Of a stretch of DNA of 38,187 bases, positions 16,012-23,585 are shown one piece after another; the stretch's first letter is position 1; every line of letters begins with the position of its first letter. The notes under the pieces are model-generated. The model saw only the letters and a list, made by a program, of their open reading frames with translations, had not been told where the DNA came from and did not search any database. The DNA comes from Phycisphaerales bacterium PN19_bin_20. GTDB taxonomy: Bacteria; Planctomycetota; Phycisphaerae; Phycisphaerales; UBA1924. Made by a program: the position numbers and the translations under genes. Location of the stretch: NCBI GenBank assembly GCA_021173225.1, contig JAJOLK010000024.1, positions 1 through 38,187 on the forward strand, written 5' to 3'.

Positions 16012-16811
16012 GGTTCATCCCCGTTACGCGGCGCGGGGGCGCGCTGCGCATACAGCTCTGGCCCAGAGTTGTGAGTGGGCGTGTGAGTGGGCGTGAACGT
16101 GGGCTCGGCCGGTCCCGCGAGCATCGACGCCGCGGCACGGAGCTGCTCGCTGGGCATGGGCAGGAACTGGTCCGCCAGCTCGCTGAGTGTCCCGAGCACC
16201 GCGAGCATCGCGTCCAAGCGGGCGTTGAAGCCCTGCATCGCGTCCGCGGCGTTCGGCGCGTGCGCGGCATGGGGCACAAGCTGGGCGTCCGCGGCGTGCT
16301 CGCCCTCGGCCCTGACGCTCGATCCAGCACCGGCGTCGCGCAGCTCGGCGAGCCCGGCGAGCACCGGGTGCATCTCGCGCTTCATGCGCTCGGCCACCAC
16401 GGCGCGGAGGATGGTCCAGGGGTCTTGCTCGGCCTGGAAGTACTCTTTGCGGTCGCCGCGCTTGTGGGCCCGGGTGATGATGCCCCAATCAACCAGCGCT
16501 CGAAGCGACATGCTGGCGTTGCCGCGGGAGATCTCGAGGCGTTCCATGACGTCATCGGTGCAGAGCGCTTCGCCAGCGATGTAAAGCAAGGCGTGAACCT
16601 CGGCCATGGTCCGGCTGATGCCCCAGGTGCTGCCCATCTGCCCCCAGGTGGCGATGAAGCGGTCTTGCAGGGCCGAGAGCGCGGGCCGCGTGGCTACCCC
16701 CCCACTTGTGTGACTGCCAGCGCTCGCTGCGCCGCCGGCTTCAGTGTCAACAGCCGGGGCGGGGCTTCGAGCGCCGCGACGAACCGGTGATTGGGCCGCC
16801 CGCTTGGTCAT
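16008..16811 (-). CDS. GbsR/MarR-family transcriptional regulator
   Basis: The 267-residue protein has a disordered, Ser/Ala/Gly-rich N-terminus (about residues 1-45), then a winged helix-turn-helix domain of the GbsR type. This begins near LQDRFIATWGQMGSTWGISR, and the recognition-helix region reads MERLEISRGNASMSLRAL. The segment GDRKEYFQAE forms the wing. In GbsR of Bacillus this fold senses choline and represses betaine synthesis; the ligand here is unknown. A C-terminal part of ~110 residues, partly helical, may mediate dimerisation. The gene heads a two-gene unit with the overlapping downstream gene. The AT-rich upstream region holds a short palindrome that could be its own operator. 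Confidence 0.83.
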   Translation of the reverse strand: MTKRAAQSPVRRGARSPAPAVDTEAGGAASAGSHTSGGVATRPALSALQDRFIATWGQMGSTWGISRTMAEVHALLYIAGEALCTDDVMERLEISRGNASMSLRALVDWGIITRAHKRGDRKEYFQAEQDPWTILRAVVAERMKREMHPVLAGLAELRDAGAGSSVRAEGEHAADAQLVPHAAHAPNAADAMQGFNARLDAMLAVLGTLSELADQFLPMPSEQLRAAASMLAGPAEPTFTPTHTPTHNSGPELYAQRAPAPRNGDEP

Positions 16812-16850
16812 GCTAAAGCCTATCGGGTCGGCGGGCTTAGAGCAACGGAG

Positions 16851-16862
16851 ATTTCAAGAAAT
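16851..16862. promoter_or_regulatory. candidate operator upstream of the GbsR/MarR gene
   Basis: The inverted repeat ATTTC-AA-GAAAT lies in an unusually AT-rich stretch (16848-16872) 40-50 bp upstream of the regulator start codon. Members of this family often bind such palindromes near their own promoters. This is a candidate only; no second copy was seen. Confidence 0.3.
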
Positions 16863-16919
16863 AATGAAAACAGTCCCTTCTCGGGCCCTGCGTGCCCGTT
16901 CAGGCCGGCCTGTACGTCG

Positions 16920-18158
16920 CTACGCCCTCGCGGCCCTCGGCGTTCCCAGCGTTCCCAGCGCCCCGAGCTGTTCACGCTGGATGCGGACCATGTGCGATCG
17001 GAGGACCCAGGTCATCCGGCACAGCAGCACCGCTGCGATCAGCGGCCCGATGATCAGGCACGAGCCGACCACAAAGATCAGCGGCAGCAGCCAGGTGTAC
17101 AGCTTGGCTCTCTTGTCTAACGCGGGGTCGGGGATCCGCGGGGCCAGCCAGCGGACATACCGCATGGAGCCGAAGAACTGGCAGCAGATCGCGGCCAGAT
17201 AGACCAAGCCGACGACTGCCGAGAAGATCATGAGCGCCCAGAAGCCGCCGCCAAAGGCCCCGCCGCCGGGCATCCGGAAGACCATGCCGCCCAAACCGAA
17301 GCCCCCGCCCACGCCCAGGCCGAGCTGGACAAAGACTGACGCCAGCGAGACCACGGCAAGAACCACGCTCGATACGCGGACCACGCGCCGGGCGCTCGCG
17401 CCGCGCTCGATGCCCGCGTAGCCCGGGTCCGGCTCGGTCAGGCGCCAAAAGCCCCACGCGAGCACGATGGCGCTGACGGCGCTGAGGACTCTGAGGGCGA
17501 CCTCGAAGATCGAGATCCAGTCAGCCGTCGTCACCGCGGCCGCCGCTGCAGCAGCCGTTGCCGCCGCCGCCGGACCAGTCGCACCAGTCGCACCAGTCGC
17601 ACCAGCCGGACCAACACCTGGGGTACCTGCGGGGGCGACGGCGGCCATAAACATGAAAGGGACACTTAACATGCTCGCCCATGCAGCCAAGAGCTGCGTT
17701 GACAACTGGGCGATTTGCCCGATGACGATGAGCGTGGCCCCAGACTTAAGCGCGGCGATATACGCCGGGTCTGCCGAGGAGAGCCGAAAGCCGCGCAGTG
17801 AGGTCGTTACGCTCAGGCCGCACTCGGGGCAGTTGCCGTCGTGCGGCAGCCCGTGCAGTTTGTACCCGCAGCGGACGCAGTTGGGGTCGTGCGCCGAGAG
17901 CGCAGCGCCCCAGAGCGAGACGCCCACGCTCTGCCCGCACTCTGGGCAGTTGCCAGCGACAGGAAGCTCGTTGAGCTGATACCCGCACTTCAAGCAGGGC
18001 TGCTGCTGGTCAACTGTGAGCCTGCTCGCGCCCTGGCGGGCAGCTGGTATCGCGGCCTGGCCCGCAGGCTGCCCCCCACTCGTGCCCGGTGAAAAACCAT
18101 CGCCCGGCAGCGGCGGCGGAAGGTTCGGATCGACCGGCGGTCCAGAGGTTGTGGACAT
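16920..18158 (-). CDS. membrane protein with two N-terminal zinc ribbons
   Basis: The 412-residue protein starts with a Pro/Gly-rich stretch, then two zinc ribbons of the form CxxC-x14-CxxC (CLKCGYQL...CPECG and CVRCGYKL...CPECG) in about residues 55-125. Five or six membrane segments follow. An Ala/Gly/Thr-rich low-complexity loop holds a 9-bp DNA repeat coding for Gly-Ala-Thr. Many planctomycetes have such ribbon-membrane proteins of unknown role. The ribbons may bind another protein or nucleic acid. A second protein of the same overall design lies at the right end of the window. I see no ribosome-binding site before the ATG. A 16-bp tandem repeat stands upstream. Confidence 0.8.
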   Translation of the reverse strand: MSTTSGPPVDPNLPPPLPGDGFSPGTSGGQPAGQAAIPAARQGASRLTVDQQQPCLKCGYQLNELPVAGNCPECGQSVGVSLWGAALSAHDPNCVRCGYKLHGLPHDGNCPECGLSVTTSLRGFRLSSADPAYIAALKSGATLIVIGQIAQLSTQLLAAWASMLSVPFMFMAAVAPAGTPGVGPAGATGATGATGPAAAATAAAAAAAVTTADWISIFEVALRVLSAVSAIVLAWGFWRLTEPDPGYAGIERGASARRVVRVSSVVLAVVSLASVFVQLGLGVGGGFGLGGMVFRMPGGGAFGGGFWALMIFSAVVGLVYLAAICCQFFGSMRYVRWLAPRIPDPALDKRAKLYTWLLPLIFVVGSCLIIGPLIAAVLLCRMTWVLRSHMVRIQREQLGALGTLGTPRAARA

Positions 18159-18190
18159 GCAAGAGAGGATATCAAGCGGTCAACCCAACG

Positions 18191-18246
18191 CGCCCTCAGC
18201 CCACCACGCCCTCAGCCCACCACGCCCTCAACCTACCACGCCCTAA
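18191..18246. repeat. 16-bp tandem repeat, 3.5 copies
   Basis: The unit CGCCCTCAGCCCACCA occurs twice exactly (18191-18206 and 18207-18222), then once with two changes (18223-18238), then as a half copy (18239-18246). It lies between the phhA stop codon and the start of the zinc-ribbon gene, in the upstream region of the latter. Confidence 0.92.
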
Positions 18247-18258
18247 CCCCCGACGCTG

Positions 18259-19248
18259 TTACCCGCCCACGCCCACCAGCGCGCCTCCCAGCGCGTTCTT
18301 ACCCAGCACCTGCTCGGCGTACTGGTTCATCGCGTCACGAAGCTGTTCGAAGCTTTCCAGCACGTAGTAGATTGGCTGGAAGTGGTCGATGACAAACGGC
18401 GTGCTGCAGACGCGGTCAAGGTCAAACGGGCGCCACTCAGGCACTGCTCGCGTGCTGCACGCCACCGCGCTGCTGGGCCCATCGGCGTGCTTTTCCCAAG
18501 CACCTTCCAGGGCGTATGCGGCCTCGCTGTGGCTTGATACCAGCCCGGAGCCGTAAAGCTTGACGCGGCCCTCTTCCTTGATGAGCCCGAACTCAACGGT
18601 GAACCAGAACAAGCGGCCCAGGCGCTCGATGTGGTACGGGTCATCGCACGCCAGCGCGGCCTTGCCGTAGGTCTGCAAAAAGTCGGCAAACACGCGAGAC
18701 GCGTGGAGAGGGACGTGCCCGAAGACATCGTGGAAGATATCCGGCTCGGGCAGATAGTCCATCACCTCGCGCGGGCGGATCAGTACGGTGGTCGGGAACT
18801 GCCGCGCCGCCAGGCAGGCGAAGAAGCTCTTTGCGGGCAGGTAGCCCGGCACGCCAAAGCTGGCCCAGTCAGAGACCTCGGCCAGGTAGCGGTTGACGCC
18901 TTCGAGCTTGGTGCCCTTGGTCAGCAGCTTGCCGCCGGTGATCGTGCAGTCGTGGGTGAGCGTGGCATCGCTCAGCAGGGGCATGCGGTCAGGGCTGAGG
19001 CGCAGGATCTTGAGCCCATCGATGAACGTTCGGCTAACTTGGCGCTCGAGCATCTCCCAGCGGCGGTTGAACAGGTCACGCCAGACCTCGTGGTTGTCCT
19101 GTGTGTACTTGTGGTAGGCCTGGGTGATGTAGAACTTGCTCGGGTCGATGCGGTCAGCCGGAAGATTCGGGGCCGCGTCGGCGCTGGCCTGCGCGCGGCG
19201 CGACTCGTCAGAATCGATGATGTTGTTGTACGCGATGTCGCCCCGCAT
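18259..19248 (-). CDS. phhA: phenylalanine 4-monooxygenase
   Basis: The enzyme hydroxylates phenylalanine to tyrosine using iron, a pterin and oxygen. The iron ligands of the aromatic amino acid hydroxylase family are all visible: His173 and His178 in PDIFHDVFGHVP and Glu219 in FWFTVEFGL. The 46-residue spacing between the first His and the Glu is that of the bacterial enzymes. The 329-residue length fits a bacterial enzyme with a moderate N-terminal extension and no ACT domain. The ATG is preceded by AGGAGG at 7 nt, so the start is firm. It may be transcribed with argG, which ends 151 bp upstream. No pterin dehydratase (phhB) gene is seen in this window. Confidence 0.95.
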   Translation of the reverse strand: MRGDIAYNNIIDSDESRRAQASADAAPNLPADRIDPSKFYITQAYHKYTQDNHEVWRDLFNRRWEMLERQVSRTFIDGLKILRLSPDRMPLLSDATLTHDCTITGGKLLTKGTKLEGVNRYLAEVSDWASFGVPGYLPAKSFFACLAARQFPTTVLIRPREVMDYLPEPDIFHDVFGHVPLHASRVFADFLQTYGKAALACDDPYHIERLGRLFWFTVEFGLIKEEGRVKLYGSGLVSSHSEAAYALEGAWEKHADGPSSAVACSTRAVPEWRPFDLDRVCSTPFVIDHFQPIYYVLESFEQLRDAMNQYAEQVLGKNALGGALVGVGG

Positions 19249-19255
19249 GGACCGG

Positions 19256-19261
19256 CCTCCT
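19256..19261 (-). promoter_or_regulatory. strong Shine-Dalgarno site of phhA
   Basis: AGGAGG on the minus strand, 7 nt before the ATG at 19248. It is one of the best matches in a window where many genes have weak or no such sites. Confidence 0.75.
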
Positions 19262-19399
19262 GAACCACCATCAACGCCCGCACGCCGACCGCCCGGCCCG
19301 AACCGCTTGGGGGCCTAGCCCAATGCTACCAGACTCCGCCCGCTGGGTGAAGCACCTTCAAATCACAACCCGGGCAAGCCCTAAGCCCACCCCCCACTC

Positions 19400-20671
19400 T
19401 CAACTCTCGCGGTCGGCGGCCATCTGGTTGAGGGCCGCGATGCGGCTGGGCAGGCTGAAGAGGCGGATAAACCCGCCGGCGTCCTTCTGGTCATAGACCG
19501 CGTCTTTGCTGAAGGTCGCGAATGCCTCGCTAAAGAGGCTGTTGGGGCTCCGCCGACGCACAGTCGTTGCCGTGCCCTTGTACAGGCGTACGACAATCTC
19601 GCCATTGAGCGACTCGGCGATCTTCTCAAACAGCGCGGTCAGCGCCTCGCGTTTGGGCGTGAACCACTGCCCGTTGTAGATCAGCTCGGCGAACTCAAGG
19701 GCCAGGCGCTCGCGCATGTGCAGCGTGTCGCGGTCCAGCGTCAGCTCTTCAATCCCGCGCAGGGCCTCCATCAGCACGGTGCCGCCGGGCGTCTCGTAGC
19801 ACCCGCGGCTCTTCATGCCGACCAGGCGGTTTTCAACGATGTCAACTCGCCCGACGCCGTGACGACCGGCGATCTGGTTGAGCTGCTCGACAAGCTCGTG
19901 CCCGGGCATGGCCTTGCCGTCGAGCGCGCGGGGCCGGCCCTGCACGAAGCGGATCGCTACTTCCTGGTGCTTGTCGGGCGCGCTCTTGGGATCGGCCGTG
20001 AGCATCCAGATGTCGTCGGGCACGGTGTTCCACGGGTCTTCGAGGGCCGCGCCCTCGTGGCTGATGTGCCAGAGGTTGCGGTCGCGCGAGTAGATCTTGC
20101 GGGCGCTGGAGGTCGTCGGGATGTCGCGATCAGCCAGGTACTTCAGCAGGTCCTCACGCCCCTTGAGGTCCCAGATCCGCCACGGTGCAATCACCTCCAT
20201 GTTCGGCGCGAGCGCGGCGTACGTGCCCTCGAAGCGGACTTGGTCGTTGCCCTTGCCGGTGCACCCGTGGCACAAGGCCGTGGCCCCGATGGCCTTCGCG
20301 TACTCAACCTGGGCGCGGGCCAAAATCGGACGTGCGATGCTGGTTCCTAGCAGGTACTTGCCCTCGTAGACGCTCCCGCTGACGAGCATCGGGAAGCAGA
20401 ACTCTTCGATAAAGTCTTCGCGCAGGTCAACCACGACGCAGTCCTCGGCGCCGCTGTCAATCGCCTTCTTCTCGACGCCCTTGAGCTCCTCGGCGCCCTG
20501 GCCCACGTCACCGACCACGGCGTAGACCTGGTAGCCGTAGTTCTCTTTCAGCCAGGGGATCACGCACGAGGTGTCGAGCCCGCCCGAGTAGGCAACGACG
20601 ACCTTCTTGGCGCTGGCGGGCGAGGCCCCGGCGGGCCGAGGCTGCGAACCCTTACTCTTCTTGGCGGCCAT
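19400..20671 (-). CDS. argG: argininosuccinate synthase
   Basis: The enzyme joins citrulline and aspartate with ATP in arginine synthesis. The N-terminal PP-loop is AYSGGLDTS. Family blocks follow in order: [23 protein letters not shown], and the [11 protein letters not shown] segment. From the ATG at 20671 the protein is 423 residues, slightly longer than usual because of a basic N-terminal extension of ~20 residues. GGAG stands 6 nt before this ATG. The frame is open further upstream, but that part has no site and does not look coding. Its partner argH lies 11 kb away in the same orientation, so the two do not form one operon. Confidence 0.96.
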   Translation of the reverse strand: MAAKKSKGSQPRPAGASPASAKKVVVAYSGGLDTSCVIPWLKENYGYQVYAVVGDVGQGAEELKGVEKKAIDSGAEDCVVVDLREDFIEEFCFPMLVSGSVYEGKYLLGTSIARPILARAQVEYAKAIGATALCHGCTGKGNDQVRFEGTYAALAPNMEVIAPWRIWDLKGREDLLKYLADRDIPTTSSARKIYSRDRNLWHISHEGAALEDPWNTVPDDIWMLTADPKSAPDKHQEVAIRFVQGRPRALDGKAMPGHELVEQLNQIAGRHGVGRVDIVENRLVGMKSRGCYETPGGTVLMEALRGIEELTLDRDTLHMRERLALEFAELIYNGQWFTPKREALTALFEKIAESLNGEIVVRLYKGTATTVRRRSPNSLFSEAFATFSKDAVYDQKDAGGFIRLFSLPSRIAALNQMAADRES

Positions 20672-20879
20672 CAATCGCTCCGATCGTTGCTTGAGCTGCG
20701 CGGGGCGGCGTGCTGGCCGGGCCGGCGCGAGCGGTGGGAGGTAAGAGGTGAACATACTCGCAGGCGTCCGAGAACAGCCGCGACGGTACGCATAGTAACG
20801 TGCCGGTGCGCCGATGACTGAGCCGCTGGTTGTGCGTGAGCGCGCGTGTGAATAGGCGAGGGCGGGCAAGAGCGTTAAC

Positions 20880-21242
20880 TCACGCCTCTTCCAGCTGCAA
20901 GGTCGCTAGCGCGGTCATGGGGTCTGGCGCGAAGCGAAAGACGCGGTCCAGCCCGCTCATCAGCAGCACCGACCAGATCTGGTCGTTGACCGAGCACAGC
21001 ACGAGCTGTCGCCCGGACTCCTTCAGCAGCGTGCGAAGGCGGATCATCTGGGCCAGGTGCGAAGAACTTATGTATCGCACGGCACCAAAGTTGAGCACCA
21101 CGTGCTTGGCCCGCTGCGTGGTCGCACCCGCACCGCCAAAGGTGACGTCAGCACGCTCAACCAGCGCGCTGAGTTCATCACCAAGCTGAGGCTCGTCGCC
21201 CAGCTCGGCTATCACGATGTTGTCGCTCCAGTCGTGCGGCAC
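20880..21242 (-). CDS. STAS-domain protein (anti-sigma factor antagonist-like)
   Basis: The 120-residue protein is a single STAS domain of the SpoIIAA/RsbV type. Such proteins bind an anti-sigma factor kinase and release a sigma factor when unphosphorylated. The regulatory loop reads [10 protein letters not shown], where SpoIIAA has a Asp-Ser-Ser-Gly pattern. The Asp is replaced by Ser and the Gly by His, but a Ser stays at the phosphorylation position (about residue 60). No kinase or sigma gene is adjacent, so the partner is elsewhere. The gene lies upstream of argG on the same strand with a 208-bp gap in which I see no gene. Confidence 0.82.
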   Translation of the reverse strand: MPHDWSDNIVIAELGDEPQLGDELSALVERADVTFGGAGATTQRAKHVVLNFGAVRYISSSHLAQMIRLRTLLKESGRQLVLCSVNDQIWSVLLMSGLDRVFRFAPDPMTALATLQLEEA

Positions 21243-21321
21243 GCGAAGAGCTTATCAGATCCTTTGCAAGCCTGCGCCAACCTGCACACACAGGAAACAT
21301 TCTCAACCCTTCTAGGTGATT

Positions 21322-22575
21322 TTACTGACCACGGGGGGATGCGAGCAACTCGAAACGCGGCGGGGCCTGTGCGGTGAGCACAATCAACGTGGCGCTGCGG
21401 GCGGTCCGTGTCGGGGTCGCGTCGGTCAGCAGGGCCTCGCCCAGGCTCAACGGCCTTTGGGCGGCGGGGCCTATTTGGCGCTGCGCGCGCGGTGTTATGA
21501 GTGGTGGGGCGTCGTCGCCGGCGGCGGGCTGGTCACGCCGAACGACCTGCCCGGCGCTGGGGACTGGATCTTGCCCGACGGGCGCGTCACGCGCGACGGC
21601 AATCGGTGCCAGAATCAGGGCTTGACCGGGGGGCAAAGTGATGGTGAGCCGCTGGGCCATAAGGGCCGCGCCGCGGTCGGCAAGGGTGCTGATGCTGGTG
21701 GGCTCGCGCAGCAGTGCGCCGCCGCCGCTGCTGCCAAACCCGCTGGCGAGGTAGGGGACGAGTTCGAGCGTGATATGGGCTGAGAGTGCGCCGGTTTGCT
21801 CCGGCGGGCCGGGTACGAGCCAGCAGCGGGCCAGAAGCCGAAGTTGGCCGGCGGGGTGCGTCACCGGCGTGCCGCCCTCCATCACCAGCGTCCAGGGCCC
21901 CGCGCTGCGGGCCCCGGCGTGGAGCATCGACCACGACTGGCCGGCGGCGAGCACGGTGGCGACCAGCGCCGTCACGCCCGCGGGCTGGTTTGAGCCGCGC
22001 TGGTCTTGGTCGCGATCTTCGAGAACGCGCTCTTGTGGTGCAAGCAGCTCTGAGCCAAGGCCGCGTGCGCTGATGGCCTGTGCCGCGACGCCTGACGCCA
22101 GCGCGTCGGCGTCGGCTTCGTCTATCACCAGCGCGAGCAGGCCCGCCTGCTCAAGGGCCGCGCGGAGGCTCTCGGGCAGCGCGCCTTGGGCCTGGGCGGC
22201 GCGTGGTTGTTGCGACTGCCCCGGCGACTGGGCCTGTGACTGGCCCTGGGATTGGGCAAGATTTTGCGGCAGCAGCAGCGCGACGCCACGGATCGACATC
22301 GCGCGGGCCAGCACGCCAGACTGGCGGCGATGCTCGGGCTTGCTGCTGGCTGCGCGCGGCTGGCCGGTGGCAGGATCGATTGCGGCGGGCTGGGTGGTGG
22401 CGGTGGCGATGGCGGTGGCGGTGGCGGTGGCGGTAATCGTGCTCGCCTTACCGCCGACGGTCGGGGTGGTTCCGGCGCAGGCGGCAAGCAGAAGGGTGCT
22501 GGCAGCAAGCGGAAGAAAACCGGCCAGGCGCAGGCCCGAGAACGCGCCAGACCGCACAGCCGAAGTACCGAGCAA
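21322..22575 (-). CDS. putative lipoprotein of unknown function
   Basis: The protein has a lipoprotein signal: a short basic start, a hydrophobic core and the lipobox LAAC, then an Ala/Thr stretch. The best start is a TTG at 22575, because GGAG lies 6 nt before it and the signal then has a normal length (Cys at residue 33). The frame is open to an ATG at 22659, but that would add 28 charged residues. The mature part is rich in Ala, Gln and Leu, with a Gln/Ser repeat (SQGQSQAQS type) and an Ala-Thr run from a 6-bp DNA repeat. The C-terminal half resembles no family I know. It would be anchored to a membrane, facing outward from the cytoplasm. Confidence 0.6.
   Translation of the reverse strand: MLGTSAVRSGAFSGLRLAGFLPLAASTLLLAACAGTTPTVGGKASTITATATATAIATATTQPAAIDPATGQPRAASSKPEHRRQSGVLARAMSIRGVALLLPQNLAQSQGQSQAQSPGQSQQPRAAQAQGALPESLRAALEQAGLLALVIDEADADALASGVAAQAISARGLGSELLAPQERVLEDRDQDQRGSNQPAGVTALVATVLAAGQSWSMLHAGARSAGPWTLVMEGGTPVTHPAGQLRLLARCWLVPGPPEQTGALSAHITLELVPYLASGFGSSGGGALLREPTSISTLADRGAALMAQRLTITLPPGQALILAPIAVARDAPVGQDPVPSAGQVVRRDQPAAGDDAPPLITPRAQRQIGPAAQRPLSLGEALLTDATPTRTARSATLIVLTAQAPPRFELLASPRGQ
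22393..22437. repeat. 6-bp repeat inside the lipoprotein gene
   Basis: GGTGGC/GGCGGT units, with one GAT variant, repeat about seven times and code for an alternating Ala-Thr run just after the lipid anchor, probably a flexible spacer. The hexamer keeps the frame. Confidence 0.75.
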
Positions 22576-22581
22576 GGAAGT

Positions 22582-22585
22582 CTCC
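22582..22585 (-). promoter_or_regulatory. Shine-Dalgarno site supporting a TTG start of the lipoprotein gene
   Basis: GGAG on the minus strand, 6 nt before the TTG at 22575. No comparable site precedes the upstream ATG at 22659. Confidence 0.45.
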
Positions 22586-22779
22586 GCGGCGTGCTCAAGT
22601 TCAACGCGTCGGGTAGATCCACGCTCGCCTGGTGCTCGTAGCAATTGCTGGCCTTGCATATACAGAAGCCTAGCGGGACGGCGCGGCGCAACTCTTTGCG
22701 ACTGGTGCCCGGCGGGCTCGTGCGGAGCGCGAGTGCGGCGTTGAACTTTGGGCGGTTGTGCGGGCCTTGGAGCTTTAAG

Positions 22780-23442
22780 ATGCTTGCAACAGCGGTGGCG
22801 ATGGCATGTGCGGGATTGGTCGGGCCGGTGGCGACGGGGCCGCAGGTCGTGGCCTTCGAGCGTGCGGCTGGGCCGGAGCAGTCTTTGGTCACGCCGGTTG
22901 TTAACGTGCCCGCAGGGAGCAAGAGCGGGATAACCGCGGTCTGGTCGTTCAGGACGCCGGCCTCGGGCGCGACGCCTGCGCCTGCGTCAGTCCCTCGGCT
23001 TGGACCGGGCGAGGCGGTTCGGACCAGCAGTGGCGCGATCCTGCTGCCGCGTGGACGCGCAGGCCAGCGCGGCGACGGCGACCCGGTCACGGTGGTGGGC
23101 GCGGCCTATGCGGCGGCGAACGCAATTATTAGTAGCAGGGCCGGAAGTGCGGCGGGGTACGGGCTCTTTGGTTCGCCGATTGTCGCTCGCAGTGAGCAGC
23201 TTCGGCGGGCGGGCGTGCGGGGCTTTTCGTACACGATCATCGGGCAGCGTGGCCCGCTGACAACCATTGGCCAGCGCAACCCGTTTATTCCCATTGGGAG
23301 CCCTGCGATCCCGCTGGACGGGGTCAACCCGGTGGTGATCGATCTCTCGCAGCCGGCGGCGGGCACTAAGCCCGACCCGCGGCCTGACAACCCGTCGGTA
23401 GAAGATGTCTCTCCCAAACACCTGCCGGCGATCGGGCGATAG
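22780..23442 (+). CDS. secreted protein of unknown function
   Basis: From the ATG at 22780 (GGAG at 7 nt) the product has 220 residues. It begins with a hydrophobic signal peptide (about residues 1-25). The mature part is Pro/Gly/Ala-rich with a central segment rich in Gly and Arg. A repeated motif of the type IGQRGPLTTIGQRNPFIPIG is near the end. The frame is open to an ATG at 22645, but those residues do not look like a protein start. I do not recognise a family. The gene is divergent from the lipoprotein gene across ~200 bp, which includes an AT-rich island at about 22651-22662 that could hold a promoter. Confidence 0.6.
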   Translation: MLATAVAMACAGLVGPVATGPQVVAFERAAGPEQSLVTPVVNVPAGSKSGITAVWSFRTPASGATPAPASVPRLGPGEAVRTSSGAILLPRGRAGQRGDGDPVTVVGAAYAAANAIISSRAGSAAGYGLFGSPIVARSEQLRRAGVRGFSYTIIGQRGPLTTIGQRNPFIPIGSPAIPLDGVNPVVIDLSQPAAGTKPDPRPDNPSVEDVSPKHLPAIGR

Positions 23443-23585
23443 CTCACGACGACGCACAAGTTTCATACTTTGTCGAGATTGCACTTAAACGGGCTCGCGC
23501 ACCAACGTGTGTTCCTGAAGCAAACCGAAGGTGAGCGAGCCATGACCCGCGCGGATCGTCGGGGCGCCCAGAGCCAAGACTTCAA

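Noticed and set aside
15549..16790. Open frame of 413 codons on the plus strand opposite the GbsR/unknown pair
   Set aside because: The GbsR fold on the minus strand is clear and the coupled ATGA overlap supports the minus-strand genes; the plus-strand product is Arg/Gly-rich without motifs.
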